Assembly (NCBI RefSeq): GCF_028583425.1
Contig: NC_072801.1
Location: forward strand, 14,652,001-14,716,000
Source: Eublepharis macularius
Taxonomy: Eukaryota > Chordata > Lepidosauria > Squamata > Eublepharidae
Direction: 5' to 3'
DNA length: 64,000 bases
The notes below the pieces were generated by a model. The model searched no databases and was not told the origin of the DNA. It saw only the letters and a program-made list of their open reading frames with translations. The translations under genes and the position numbers were made by a program. The first letter of the stretch is position 1. Each line of letters begins with the position of its first letter. Below are positions 27,901 through 40,600 of the stretch, in pieces.

Positions 27901-30900
27901 ATGAACAGGTCAAATTCCCTAATGCATATTTAGGGACTAATACTGAATGAATGTACAATGGCAGACTCAAAAGTTTTTAAAAAAAATATGGAGCAGAAAA
28001 ACCTGGTGGTGACTCTTATTCCCTGTACAGTACTCGGATTGACCCAGGGCAAATAGCAGCCTTCAACCCTACCTTACCTATATTTTTCCAGTACTTGTCC
28101 TGGGGGGGGCTTTCTGTGTGTTCCTTGATGCCGTCTGGCTGGGATAGCTTTGGCCAGGGTTGCCTGGAATTCAGGTGCTCTCCTCTTTCCCTTTCCTAAG
28201 ATGCTTCTTCCACCACAAATGTGCTTCCAGTTTTGTTGAAGGAAAGATCTGATTATTTAAGCATGCAGGTTTGCCTATAAGATTTCAAACATATGCATAC
28301 CTAAACTAAGTAAAAGTGGATGTTAAACTTCTTAAAACAATGCTGTAACAGCAGCATCAGCCATAAAAACTAAAGGAACAGTAACTGAAGGAAACTTCAA
28401 AGTTCTAAAATCAGCCATCAGAACAAATAGAACCAAACAGGGGAAGTTTTACCTAGTGGTTGGTGGCAACAAGCAAACCAGTCTTCCATAGAAATTAGAA
28501 GGCAGGAAATTGCATACTGATTCTACATAGATGGACAGAATGCCATGCATTATGTTTTTTAATTTACAAGGGATTGTAATTCCAGAGAGGTTGTATAATC
28601 TGTTGCATCACAGTCCAGTGGCATCATCAGATGTTGGAGGAAATTTTCATTAGCTTTAAAAGTGTCACTAGCTGGGCTTTTTTTCAGCTGGAATGCAGTG
28701 GAACGGAGTTCTGGCACCTCTTAAAAATGGTCACATGGCTGGTGGCCCCGCCCCCTGATCTCCAGACAGAGGGGAGTTTAGAGTGCCTCGAGCGGCGCGG
28801 AGGGCAATCTAAACTCCCCTCTGTCTGGAGATCAGGGGGCGGGGCCACCAGCCATGTGACCATTTTCGCCAAGGGCGATTTAAACTTTTTTTAAAAAAAA
28901 ACCTTGTTCCAGATGACCCAAAGTGACATCATTGTGTGGTCCTGTGCTGGCAACCCACTGAATTCCACCACCTCTTTTCCAAGAAAAAAAGCCCTGGTCA
29001 CTAGATTTGTTTGAAAGGGGCTATAGAAGTTACCTGAGTGGGTCCAGTCTCCAGTGTGGGAGAATCTACAGAATTATGGGAAACTTGACCAAGGGGCCGT
29101 AGGTGACAGTCAGCACTCCTGGCTGGCCTCCTTTTGACTCTGTTTTTCTGCCAGGGATTTGAGGGAGGGAGGATTTATTATTAACTTCTTTGACCTCTCA
29201 TTTTCTTGGCAGCCCTGCTCCCAAGCTCGTGTTCAACAGGGTGAATGGCAAGAGACCTCCACTTATGCCACAGCAAACACCAGCCATAGAAGAAAGCTAC
29301 ACTTTGGCTCATGAGGAAAATGTACGGTTTGTGTATGGAGGTAAGAAAGCTATCAGCGGCGCATTTAATTTTTCAAACCAGTCTGGACTACCTCTTAGGG
29401 TTGTCGAAAAGATAGCACAATGCAGGGGAGAACAATGTATGGTACCCTGAGCCCCCTGTGGGAAGGTTGGGGTAAAAATGCCATAGATTCAGGACTTTTT
29501 TTCAGCTGGAACGCGGTGGAACTGAGTTCTGGAATCTCTTGAAAATGATCACATGGCTGGTGGCCCCGCCCCCTGATCTCCAGACAGAGGGGAGTTTTGA
29601 TTGCCCTCCGCGCCCGGCGCGGAGGGCAATCTCAACTCCCCTCTGTCTGGAGATCAGGGGGCGGGGCCACCAGCCATGTGACCATTTTCTCCAAGGGCAA
29701 CCCACTGAGTTCCACCACCTCTTTTCGCAGGAAAAAAGCCCTGTGTAGATGTATATTAATTGTACATGGTATATATCAGGTTGTTTAGCTCAATATCTTA
29801 AATGTTATATCAATCACTCATTTGGTGTTAAAAGTTTACATTTTGTTAATGTTGGAAAAAAATTATAAAATAAAAATAGTTATTTAAAAAATGCCATAGA
29901 TGGTTGGTGGTAGAGTAGGGAGCCTTAATAGCCAAATCAGGCCCCCCACCAGTCAATAACTTGGATAGAAGGGAACAGTACAATATTATCTGATCTCAAT
30001 GGACTTAAGAGTGTAACTCTGCTTAGGATCGCACTATGATAAACAATGGCCCTTTTCACACTACATACCTGCTTCCGGGACATTGCGAAACGTAGTGCAA
30101 GAACCGTGGAAGATAGTATCTTCTTGCAAGAGTTTTGTGCGATGTCGCGCAAAACTCTCGCGAGAAGCCACTATCTTCCGCAGTTTTTGTGCTACGTTTC
30201 GCGATGTCCCGGAAGCAGGAATGTAGTGTGAAAAGGGCCAATAACTAAGGGAGCAGTATCCTCAAAATAGCTGCCCGGTAAACGAAGTGTGGAAGCAAAG
30301 TTCAGAGAAGTTACGTTGGCCAAAATTTCCTCTTCTAAAGAGTCTCAATTTTTGTCATGCAATGTGTCATATCACCCCTCGTCTCTTAACAGCTGCCAGG
30401 CCAAGTACAAAATTCTGCACTTCCACCCCCAAACCCACTTCATGCAGCTCGTTGTTTAGAAAAGCTGCCCTTAATTGCCAACTCCACTATTGACAGATGC
30501 TGCCATGCTTCAATAAAGAGAAATTCAACAAAGGCAGCTTTTCCTGCAGAGGAACTGCAACAACGGGGGGAAGTGATGCCTGTTTTAATATTTCCTGCTT
30601 TAACAGAGAGATGCAGAATCTGTTCTTGGCAAAGGAGTTGGAAACTCTTTCTAGGGAGGGCCTTCTGTGCTTTCGGAGAAGGCAGCTTCCAGCAACAGTT
30701 TGCAACTAAGGGGCAAGAAACATGTATCTGGGGTCTAATTCTTACAGAGGCTCCAAACTCATGTCTGGACAAGTACCATATCAGATTGGGGTAGCACTAC
30801 ACACACATATGTACACACTCGTAGGTCTGTGATGTCCTTGAATTTCTGTCATTCTACGTACCTTAAAGACAGTGAAACCTTTTTCATGAATGGAGCTGGT

Positions 30901-33900
30901 GGTAAAAGGAAGTGGAGCCTCCATGTGTGTACTTGCTTTCTTTGCTGTCTTTTCTGCCTCACGCATCCCTCTTTCCTCTCCAGCCTGGCAACAGGTAGAA
31001 CAACAGTTGTACAATAGCTGTCCAGGAGAAAGTGGATCTGGCCCCGTGCAGTACACAGAGAAAACACCCAACCCTGAACTGAAAGGTTTGTATAAAAGTA
31101 TGGCGTCAGGCCACTGGTTCATCTGTCTTAGTATAATCTACTCTGACGGCTCTCCAAAGTCTCTTGTAGAGAAGGATCATCCATGACACCTTTTGCTAGA
31201 GACAAAGCAGCAAAACCTTTTCCCTATGGTATTTAATTGGAGTTGTCTTACCGCTCTGTCTCTGTTTTGTTCGCTGTGGGAGGGAGAAAAAAGACCCAAC
31301 AGTAAGCAACACAACATCCAGAGAAGATAGATGCTGTGAAACCTAAAGGTTTGTTTTGCATGCGGATGACTCGAGAACCTGGGAAGTGCATAAGCAGAGA
31401 GCTTTTGAGTTGCATAAAGATGATGGAACCCCAAACCCAGATTTCCTGGGTTCTTGTCCTGTGTTGGATCCTCTGGCTCATTATATAGCAGTCTGTGGAC
31501 TGAAGGCTGTCAGAGAATGCCTATCCAGGAAAGGGTGGAGATGAGAAACCGAGCCTTATTAGCTAGCTGAGGGAATAGGGAAGAAGAAATAGGAGTGGCC
31601 CTCGCATTTATGGTCAAGAACAGTGCCTTGAAAGAGCTGATATCTGAAGAGCTGCTCTTCGTCTCCCCTAACTCGAGGCCACAGGCACCCATCTGGTATT
31701 CATGAAATAGCAGGAACAAGGAGACTGCCCTTCCAGTGGTTGATAAATTATAATTAAAACGTAATAGATAAAACTAGACACCCTCCCCCCCCAGCTAGCT
31801 GCAAAAAAAGGCATTCTGTTTCTAAATAATTACAGTGCTGGGTTTGGGAGGGATTTAATCAAGACCAGTTTCACCACTGAGGAGCATGATAGTTGTGGCT
31901 TCCTGAAAGCCATAGAAAGACATGATATAGAGGCCTTGAGAAGTCTTCTCTAAGAGTATTTTCTTGGGGTGTAGAAGCACTGGGGTCAAATTCAATGAAG
32001 TCTTGAATTTGGTGGAGTGACAAATTCTTCTTCTTTCCTTTCACCATAATGTGCCTCATCCAGAGGGCTGTGCATATGATACCAGAATGGCAAAGCACTT
32101 GGAATTCTGTTTCTCTGTTGGAATGACTTGAAATTCTATCACTGCAGTAGTCAGAAAGATACTCCAAACTATTCTTAAACTTGATTGTCTTCCTATAATA
32201 CAAGGTATAGCATAGACCTACATCTCTGCATGGCATTAAAAAAAAAGCAGCTAACCAGGTTGCTGAACCATTAGACATTTATGTTCATTTTCAGTTCAGG
32301 AGTATTTTTTTTAACTTTCTGGTCAGATTCTAACTTGAAAAAGTGGATCAGTAACCAGTTCATTTATTTATTTAAAGTACTTTAAGCCCACTTTTCTCCC
32401 AAGAATGGGGCCCAAAGTGGTTTATTTTTTTTTTTAAAAAAACATAGCCACTATGAACCAGTTAATGTATACCTCTAAACTAGGAAGAAAAGAGACCCCA
32501 GTCTGAAGTTAGTGGGTGTGTAATGGTGGGAGCTGAGTGATTTTAAACTAATTATTTTATGTAACTTATGTAACTCTTATGTAACTTTGTCAGTTTGCCT
32601 GACACCTCTGTGGCTGGCTGGGCCTAGGTTTTTCCCCATGTGGTCAGTATATCAAGAGACCTTCCTCCTAGGTATGGTTGCCAACCTCCTGGAATTAGAA
32701 CTTAACTCCATACTACAATAGGGATGGCATTCCCCCAGCCAGGGCAGGAGATTCCCTGCTCCCACATTCCCACCCCCGCCCCCACTTGCCTGGCAGCGGG
32801 GGGGCACGCTCCCCAGTGCACCCCCTCTGGTGGCACAGCATGCCCCCAGCAGCGTAGCGTGCCCCATTTCAGGCTGCAGCAGGCCCATTTTGGATTGAAT
32901 CCTGCGGCAGGGCGATTCAGCCGCTTGGGGCAATTACAGTGTAGGTCAAAGGGTGCCCAGTGTGGGTCAAAGGGTGCCTTCAACCTGCGTGATGGTGTCA
33001 CTCCCGGAAGTGCCGTCATCACGCCAGCTGAGCGTGCGCACATGCTGTGCACACGTGCAAGGAGGAACCACCATGGAAGAGCTAGTGAGGAACCAGCGTC
33101 CCAGTCTCCTGCCGAGGGACCAAAGGGACCTGGCAACCCTAGACTACAGAGAAGAGTTCCCAATCCCCAGTAGAAAATGGCTACTTTGGAGGGTGAACTC
33201 TATGGCATTATACCCCTCTGAAGTTTCCCCTCCCCAAACTCTGCCCTCCTCAGGCTTCACCCTCAAATCTCCAGGAATTTCCCAACCTGGAGTTGGCAAC
33301 TTTATTCCTAGGGCAGAATAATTATTACACATTGTTTTGTTTGATATACTAAACATTATTTGTAATTTCCTGGTATATAATTCACTCACTGAATTACATG
33401 CAATATTAGCATTAAAATGGCAGCTCCTTTTCTTCCCTTAGGCCTTGGTTCTTGCTAACATTACTTGCCTTATATATGTCATATAGTAAACAAAGAAACA
33501 AAATCCCTGTGAATCTCCACAGCTGAACAAACAATATACAAATACGCTATTTCATGAGGAAAGTCTTCCTCTTATAAGACAGTGGCCAAGACATGAAAAT
33601 TCAGCTTTAGGCCTAGCCCCTAGGGAAGCCTAGCATAAAATAAGAAAGAAAGCTTACATATGACAGATTGGCAGCAAGGAGGAACTCCAAGGCCAAGGAA
33701 AAACAAGAAACATCCATTCTTACGTCCAGAATCCTCTATGCTGAGGCCTAGTTACTTATGATGGGGGAAGCCAGAGGGGCTCAAGACTAGGCCCTGCCTC
33801 CCAATCTCCTCCCTTCAGGGCGGGAGTCTTGGGAACTATTATATATGGCTCCAAATATAGCAGGAGCAGAGAGGCCTCCACAAAAATCTCCTCAGCAACT

Positions 33901-34795
33901 AACTATTGAACCCTTTATTTTGAACTGGTGACCACTATTTTGAGTTTAAGGGGTTGGTTCCCATTCAGGACCCAAGCAACTGGGATATTTTCAGTCAGGT
34001 TCCATTCTGGTTCACTGAAAAACCTCTAAACCAATTTTCTTTTTTTTTTTGGTGGAGGGTGGGGTTGGACTTCCCACAAAAAAACACACGTTTAGTTGCA
34101 ATTTGTTCCCTGTGGCATGAATACAGACATGCACACTGCAAATAATGGCTCAGATCCGATGGGAATTGTGAACAGAGCTCACCCAAAGGGGAGTTGTCAC
34201 TTGCCTCTCCGGTCTGCAGCCCCCCACATTCCCAGGAATGCTTCCCTCGTGGTTCAAGGCAACCCAAGGAAAAGTACTACTGCCAATGGAAGGAGAGAGT
34301 TGGTAGAAATGGCCCTTTCCTTTGCCAGCAGCAAACAGCCATCAACTATGAAGGATGTGGTTCCAAGACAGCAATACAGAATAAAAATGAAAGGCTTGTT
34401 ATATAGAAATATTAGATACAGTTTTGAAACAGAAAGATGGGCAGGAAGGAGAATGAAGCTTTGCATCTTTTAAATGCAGGTTTGTGAGACTTCAACTTTT
34501 TTTTCCTAAACCCGTAAATTGTTGATTTAAAGTATAAATACCCAGTGCAAACTGTGGTGTCAGTTGAGTATTTCCAGTTATAAAACAAAAGAAAAGGGGA
34601 CCAGTCTTATATAACTATGCTTCCAAATGACTGTCCTATGTCCTTATAGCCCGCATTGAAATTTCACAGGATTTTTTTTTTCCATACCCACTTATGGATA
34701 CCCTTACCCCTTTCTCTCTTTCAGATTTTGTGCCGATAGATCTTGAAGACTGGTGGGTACAACAGTTTTGGGCCAAAATTGAAAATGGCTCCTAA
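24863..34795 (+). CDS. MCRIP2: MCRIP2 (FAM195A), MAPK-regulated corepressor-interacting protein 2
   Basis: Five exons, 24863-24914, 25232-25325, 29213-29340, 30984-31085 and 34725-34795, total 447 nt (148 aa plus stop), and every phase fits. The product starts MYTITRGPSKIATQRRTG. It has a short Gln run in exon 2, then the conserved blocks KLVFNRVNGKRPP, YTLAHEENVRFV, AWQQVEQQL, GPVQYTEKTPNPELK and DFVPIDLEDWWVQQFWAKI. This matches the MCRIP family (human MCRIP2 about 160 aa) along its whole length. Family members bind CtBP-type corepressors and RNA-granule proteins such as DDX6; nothing here adds to that. There is no signal peptide or membrane segment. G at -3 supports the start. The gene is divergent from METTL26 and convergent with ABCA3. 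Confidence 0.96.
25232..25325 (+). CDS. MCRIP2: MCRIP2 coding exon 2 with polyglutamine run
   Basis: Acceptor ATGCAG|GT, donor AG|GTGAGT. Encodes PTQQVESKSGDLKCRRR, six Gln and LGSWPLS. As I recall the human protein, this exon carries a Pro-rich linker of different length there. Confidence 0.93.
26121..28671. other. MCRIP2 intron 2, repeats only
   Basis: A CR1 3' end on the minus strand lies at 26283-26330 (AGAGGTCCCTTCCAACCC). A short AT-rich near-duplicate pair at about 26720-26820 repeats GTGTTATGAGCAC. A tRNA-type SINE (plus) spans about 27285-27475. No coding evidence. Confidence 0.5.
28672..28996. mobile_element. Family A hAT MITE, copy A4
   Basis: The 325-bp element has a perfect TSD GTCACTAG (28664-28671, 28997-29004) and long-variant interior. 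It lies 216 bp before MCRIP2 exon 3. Confidence 0.9.
29213..29340 (+). CDS. MCRIP2: MCRIP2 coding exon 3
   Basis: Acceptor TTGGCAG|C, donor GGAG|GTAAGA. Encodes PAPKLVFNRVNGKRPP through AHEENVRFVYG, the most conserved core of the protein. Confidence 0.95.
29490..29743. mobile_element. Family A hAT MITE, copy A5
   Basis: The 254-bp element has CAGGAC...GCCCTG ends and the most perfect central palindrome of the family, joined at CGCGCCCGGCGCG. Flanks CATAGATT/TGTAGATG are an eroded TSD. It lies 149 bp after MCRIP2 exon 3. Confidence 0.88.
30048..30239. mobile_element. Family B 192-bp palindromic MITE, copy B2
   Basis: GGCCCTTTTCACACTACATA ends in inverted orientation, with TSD AAT on both sides. 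Exactly 192 bp like B1 and B3. Confidence 0.88.
30984..31085 (+). CDS. MCRIP2: MCRIP2 coding exon 4
   Basis: Acceptor CTCCAG|CC, donor AAAG|GTTTGT, a weaker but acceptable donor. Encodes WQQVEQQLYNSCPGESGS through KTPNPELK. Confidence 0.94.
31086..32672. other. MCRIP2 intron 4, left part
   Basis: No gene recognised. A short LINE/SINE terminus (minus) lies near 32365-32425. Open frames of up to 135 codons have no splice or family support. Confidence 0.45.
32673..33304. mobile_element. Family G hAT-like element, copy G3 (interrupted)
   Basis: The outer element begins TATGGTTGCC and ends GTTGGCAACTTTA with TSD CTCCTAGG/TTCCTAGG (7 of 8). It is split by a second TAGGG-type element at 32719-33141. 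Confidence 0.75.
32719..33141. mobile_element. TAGGG-type hAT-like element nested in G3
   Basis: Ends TAGGGATGGC and TGGCAACCCTA, flanked by TACTACAA/GACTACAG (6 of 8). The interior is GC-rich and differs from family G apart from the termini. Confidence 0.65.
34725..34795 (+). CDS. MCRIP2: MCRIP2 terminal coding exon
   Basis: Acceptor TTTCAG|AT. Encodes DFVPIDLEDWWVQQFWAKIE then NGS and TAA. The 3' UTR continues to about 35.16 kb. Confidence 0.95.
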
Positions 34796-36627
34796 TGCAA
34801 GAAAGTAGAACAATTTAAAATTAAAACACTAACAACGTATCCAAAGGCCGCTGCCCAAGCGAAGAGAGAATGAGAAGCATTGGGACCACGGCAGCCCCAC
34901 ACTTCTGCTTCTACCCATGATGAGAGGCAGGAAGGAGACCACACTCACTGCCCAGCTGTGCTACTTCAGGGCCGGGTTTTGCACAATGAAGATTGTTGGA
35001 GAGTGCGTGTTCTGGAAGTGCAGTGGCCATGTGGGAGGGGACCTGGGGAAGGGCCATTGATGCCTGTTGTTCTCCCGCTTTGGGCTGGCACCCTATAGCA
35101 AGCCTGCGGTGTGACCTGTAGCCAGGACTGTGTTCAGAATAAAAACGCTGATGATGCCAGTGGAATGAAAGATGCTGTCTGCGAGGAGTTATTACTGGGA
35201 ATAGGCCAAGGATACCATTCCAAGGAAACAAATTGCGAAGTGTCTACTTACTGGCAAATCAAGGGCAAAATGATCAGGGCTTTGGCTTGCTATTCCTGGT
35301 GGTTCTACGGCTGCTCCAGAATCTTGGATCGCCCTGATGGGATGTGGGTAACTCTCTCAATATCAGACATGCAAACCATAAAAAGACTTACAAATCCACC
35401 ATTCTGAAAATCGGTTTTTATTTTGGAGATGGGGGGGATGTCACTACAGCTGACTGCAGTACATAAGAACCATCAAAGAGCAGACACACACACACGTGCT
35501 TTTCTGAGAGACTAGCCTTGCACCCTTCTATTTTTGCATGACTTGTATCCTCCTAGTCTTAAAAAATATAATTTTCATATGAAGATGTGTGCATGCACGC
35601 AAAAAACCAACAAAAAGTGAAATATGGGGGTAGGAAATCACAGAGAGGACATATATGCTGGAGGACATAGTAAGCTAGTGGAGTTTCGTGGCTTAATTCA
35701 TTAGAGGTTAGTTGTCTACCAGAGGTCACATGGACAGAATGGAAAAATGGTGCTCTTCAGGTTCCAAGTGCTTTCTCATCCATCCTTGTAGTTAATAGTG
35801 TTGGGGGGGGGAGGCTGGGAGTGACAACAGACCTGAGAAATCTCAAAAGCACAATCTGGATTCATACACAAACACACACACACACACTGTGCAAAACTGC
35901 AGTGATTTGTGCTAGGAGATGTCTGCAGTGTAAGCCAGTGCAGAGAGGGGGGGGGGAGGACACAAGCTTCTCAGGGCATCTAGAGAAATTGGTTTTCCAG
36001 TGACCAACTTGCAAAGAGCTTTTTCAGCAGCAATCTCCCTGCTGCAGAAGGCCTATATATTGCAAAGGGGCATGGTCTAACACGGTGCTTCCCAATCTTT
36101 TTGAGCTTGCAGGCACTTTTGGAATTCTGACAAAGTGTGGTGGGTGTACCCATAAAATGGCTGCTGCAGGAGGCAGAACCAGCTATATGATGGCCACTGC
36201 ACCTTACCTTCTGTCATATAGCAGATATTTGTGTCGTGGTGGCAGCTGCTGCTGAAGCAACATTTTTTTAAAAAATCTGCCCAGCCAATTAAATCTCCAC
36301 TGGCCAATTAGAAGCCTTGCTGGGCAAAAGCCTAACCTGGCCTCACTCACTTTCTCAAAACACTTGGTGGGTACCACGTTGGGGGACCCTTGGTCTAAGA
36401 AGTGCTTTGAGCTGTTTCCAAGAGCCAGAGAATGCCATATTGTCTTCTGATCCTGCCTTTAACAGCAGCCCTTCGGAAATTGAGCAGAACAAGCTTACCT
36501 CCTTCATGAAATATTGTTTCCTTCGTCTTTGTGGCTCAGGATGCTGCTGAAGGTGCAAAGCCAGTGAAAAAGACGCCAGCCCTTCACCCCCAAATCTGCT
36601 GCGGCTGTACAACGGAAGGCTCCTAAT
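34796..36627. other. MCRIP2 3' UTR and convergent intergenic DNA
   Basis: The probable 3' UTR runs to about 35160. Beyond it no gene is seen; a short (CA)n lies near 35870-35888. Confidence 0.5.
35138..35143 (+). promoter_or_regulatory. Poly(A) signal AATAAA, probable MCRIP2 3' end
   Basis: This is the first perfect AATAAA downstream of the MCRIP2 stop, about 340 bp after it. A weaker ATTAAA lies near 34820. The choice of site is inferred. Confidence 0.5.
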
Positions 36628-36931
36628 CAGGGTTTTTTTTCTGGGAAAAGAGGTGGTGGGACTCAGGACTGCACAATGATGTCACTTTGGGTCAGCTGGA
36701 ACAAGGGGGGAGTTTAAATCGCACTTGTTGAAAATGGTCACATGGCTGGTGGCCCCGCCCCCTGATCTCCAGGCAGAGGGGAGTTGAGATTGCTTTCTGC
36801 GCCACTGGCGCGGAGGGCAATCTCAACTCCCCTCTGTCTGGAGATCAGGGGGTGGGGCCACTGGCCATGTGATCACTTTCTAGAGGTGCTGGAACTTTGT
36901 TCCACCGCATTCCAGCTGAAAAAAAGCCCTG
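36628..36931. mobile_element. Family A hAT MITE, copy A6
   Basis: The 304-bp element is inverted relative to A1, with TSD CTCCTAAT perfect (36620-36627, 36932-36939). Confidence 0.9.
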
Positions 36932-37409
36932 CTCCTAATGACAAGACAAACAGCATCTTACCATTCACTGCGGAACCCTGAGTATGTTTCCAAGGTACTT
37001 CAGGAATGCTCTAGTTTACTGGTCTAAAGCTTAGGAGAAAAGTTCTCGAGGGGATTGGCTGCAAACTGTAACATGGTAGAGAAAAGGTAGGAGCAAGATC
37101 TGATTGCCCACAGCTCACCAGGATGTAACATATTTTACTGGTTTGAGGAAGGGATCACTGTTGCAATTTAAAACTGGTGATTTTGAGACCACATGAGTGC
37201 TTAAAGCTGTCAAAGATGTCAGCTCTATGTCCTGATTACATGCAAATATGGGGGACCACGTTAATCATGAAATTAATCATGAAATTGATGTTTTAAAAGG
37301 ACCAGAGCTTCTCTGAAATATGATGAAGGGAAGTGACAGACAAAAGGAAAGTCTTGCAAACCACACCTGCATCTCTCTTCCCTCTGCATGTGAAGATTAG
37401 CCTCCATAT

Positions 37410-37664
37410 ATAATAATAATAATAACATTAGATTTATATACCACCCTTCAGGACAACTTAATGCCCACTCAGAGCAGTTTACAAAGTATGTAATTATCCC
37501 CACAACAACAAACACCCTGTGAGGTGGGTGGGGCTGAGAGAGCGCCAGAGAACTGCGACTGACCCAAGGTCACCCAGCTGGCTTCAAGCGGAGGAGTGGG
37601 GAATCAAACCCGGCTCTCCAGATTAGAGTCCCGTGCTCTTAACCACTACACCAAACTGGCTCTC
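37410..37664 (-). repeat. CORE-SINE (MIR-like), copy 1
   Basis: Minus strand: tRNA-like head TTTGGTGTAGTGGTTAAGAG with B box GGGTTTGATTCCCC, core CAGCTGGGTGACCTTGGGTC, and tail GGGTGGTATATAAAT ending in a TTA repeat. Confidence 0.85.
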
Positions 37665-40600
37665 ATTCCACAAATGTTTTTGCATGGGACAGCTGAGGCC
37701 TGCTGTCAATATGGGTGCATGTGGATGTTGTGTGTTCCATGAAATGAGGGGTGATCTTGGAGATTCTGCGGCCCAGGGCAAAGGTATGGGATGGGGTCAC
37801 AGAATCTCTGCCACGCACACACTCAGGCTCTCAGCTTGTGTGAGGTGGGTGGGACCCACTGCTACCCCCAGAAGCCAGCTACCTGAATCTCAGATGGGGC
37901 CGGTGCAAATGCTGTTCTGCCCCATTCCTTTGGGATGCAGGGCTGTAGATGGTTTGGGTCCCTCCTAAGTAAGTGGCCTGCAGGCTTACACTGGAGAAGA
38001 TCAGGGTCAATTAATTCATTAACAGGAACAGGGGCAACGTTCAGACCTCCTGCATCAGAGTACCACAGCACTTTAGGCTCTCGTGGTTAAACCGGATGGA
38101 ATATGATCACCAACACGGAAAATAAGAGCAAGGAGGAAAAAGGACAATAGAAGCCAACATGCTTATTTAAAAAAAGACAAGGAACACACACCTGATATCC
38201 CTTGTCTGAATGCTTTCTTTGGCTGCCTGGTATTGTAAGTAGGAGCCAGAGACAGGGGAGGAGAGATCAACTCTGTCCACTAACCCCTTTATCAAGGACC
38301 TCTACACCACCGGGATCTTTCTTCACAGATCAGAGCTGGCAAACCATGCACAACACACACAGGTATCTTGGACGGTTTGAGTTATGCTAAGGGGAAAATT
38401 GGCAGCATCTCTTGGAACATGCATAGTTATTTCCAGGGCAAGGTTCAGATTTCATAAACAGCCTGGACACATTCTCTTTTAACCTCACAGACACATCAGA
38501 GAGACTCAACAGAGTACGTGGGATTTTATCAGGGCTGTTGCATCATCAGTTGCATAAACACCAGAGTGTGAACTGTCCATGGATGGATAATGCCACGGCC
38601 CAGCACAAGGCCTTTTAAACTCCAAAAGTAAAACTGAATGAGAAGCAGGAAGTAATCAATCATTCCTTTCTCACCCTTTCTCCAGAACTCAGGTGGCAAA
38701 TCATTCAAAGGCAAGTAATCAAATAAACGTAACACCAGAGACTGAATTTTCATGTTTCTGGAATCCACTCAGGCAGGCATCACGTGTGATGGCTGACATC
38801 CACTAAAGACAAGTCCAAAACTGTGAGCAGAACACAAAGTTGAAAGAGTCCCTTTTGATATCCAAACTGACAGGATAGTAACAATTCTTCCCTCAAAGTT
38901 CATGTGCGCTCCTTACTTGCTTAAGGAAGAAGGGGGGTGGGGGGTGGGTCGCAGACTGACAGTGAAATGTCAGGTTATGAATGCCTTGGGCAACAGGAAT
39001 CCAAACTCTATTTTAGGAAAAGTCCAAATTAGCATCCTAAGTACATTCAGCCACTGTGCGTAAATAACAGCTTCCTGGCATGGTTTATTCTACTCTGGCT
39101 GCCCATCTGGACAGATGTATTATGCGGAGCAGTGGAAACTCTGCCCCTTGAGCACTGGAAGATTTCAGATTTCAGAAGATACTGCTCCAACATCTTCAAG
39201 CTTCTAGCGACCGCCTTTAGGTTTGTAAACTTATTTTTAAAAAATCTGCTAGCCCAGACTTCCTAGACATCAAATTCCACTCACATACAGCATAACTACA
39301 GATGTGACGTATTACATCATCCAGTAGGTGGATTATTGGATGATCTCTCAGGCAGCTGGGTGGGCGGGCCAGGAACTGGGGGGGGGGGGGGGTTTGCTGG
39401 TTGAAGTACATGAAAATCAAATCCTACAGTAGTGGGACTGACTCCTCTAAAGAGGAAGAGATGGTGGACTCTCAAAGATACTTATTCTACTTGTTGGACT
39501 GGGCAGTTCCTGGTTTACCACAGGCACATGAGAAACAGGTGCTAACACCATATTTGGAGGGGGGGGGAGTGTGCACTTCCTGTTTCTTGCCCAAGCTATG
39601 GATGGTGCCCTTCTTACTTATTTGGGTCCGTCCCTAACAAGGAGTCATGTTAACTCACAGCTGAAACTGAACAAGGGACAGAATGGAAGGCTTAGGGTTT
39701 TTTTTTTTTTTTTTTTGCTGAGTTCCCCAACCTGTTTGCGCAAGGGTTTTATTCTTTTGTTTTATTTTATTTGGTGATCTAGCTAGCAGCATTCACAGGG
39801 CTCAGTGCACAGCAGATGCCTGTTTAGCAGGTACTATTCAAGTTTGACAAGCGCACGAGGTTCCCTTTTGGAGGGAGGAACTGCATTGATCTAAGGCTGC
39901 AAGGGGGGTTGGCACACTTGGCCCACAGCATACCTGGCCCTACGAAAGCTAATAACCAGATTTCCCTTTTCAGATACAGGATAAAAGCTTCCTTAAACCC
40001 TTCCCTTCCAATCCACAATCTGTTTTTAAAGAAAGCACTCAATTTGAACAAGTTCAGTATCATTTTGAAAGAAGATGCCGCCTTAGCCAGAAAAAAATCC
40101 CCAGGGTTTCCCCATGATTACTCTTTTAAAAGACATCCCCTCACACTCCCCTACCACGTGGGACAAAAAAGAACCACTACAAGGAAAAAATTAACAGTAG
40201 CGGCAGGGGGAGGACCCACATGCAAACAGGTGGTTTCAGATTAACAACCTGGACTGCTCACCCTGAGGTGGGATTTCCCTGGTGAAGGGAACTCACTGCT
40301 AGAGTGTCACTCTGAGGAAGAGCAGTTCAGAGTGACAGGGAGGAAGTTAGCTCCTGCTCTGTTGCTAAGGCAACGCTTTGCTAGAGCATCACTTACGGTT
40401 AGATGTTGCTTGGCTGAGTTGGGGGGGTGGGGGCAACCTGAAGCCAGGAAGCAACATTTCCATGTTCACTGATGGCCTTTCTGTAGCAGCATTCAAGCCC
40501 AGGCTTTGCACAGCTTAAAGTCATGCAGTTGTACTATCAGCAATTCTTTTCTAGAGGGTTTCAGAGGACAGCCGGAGGGGGACAATTTTGAAGCAGTAAC

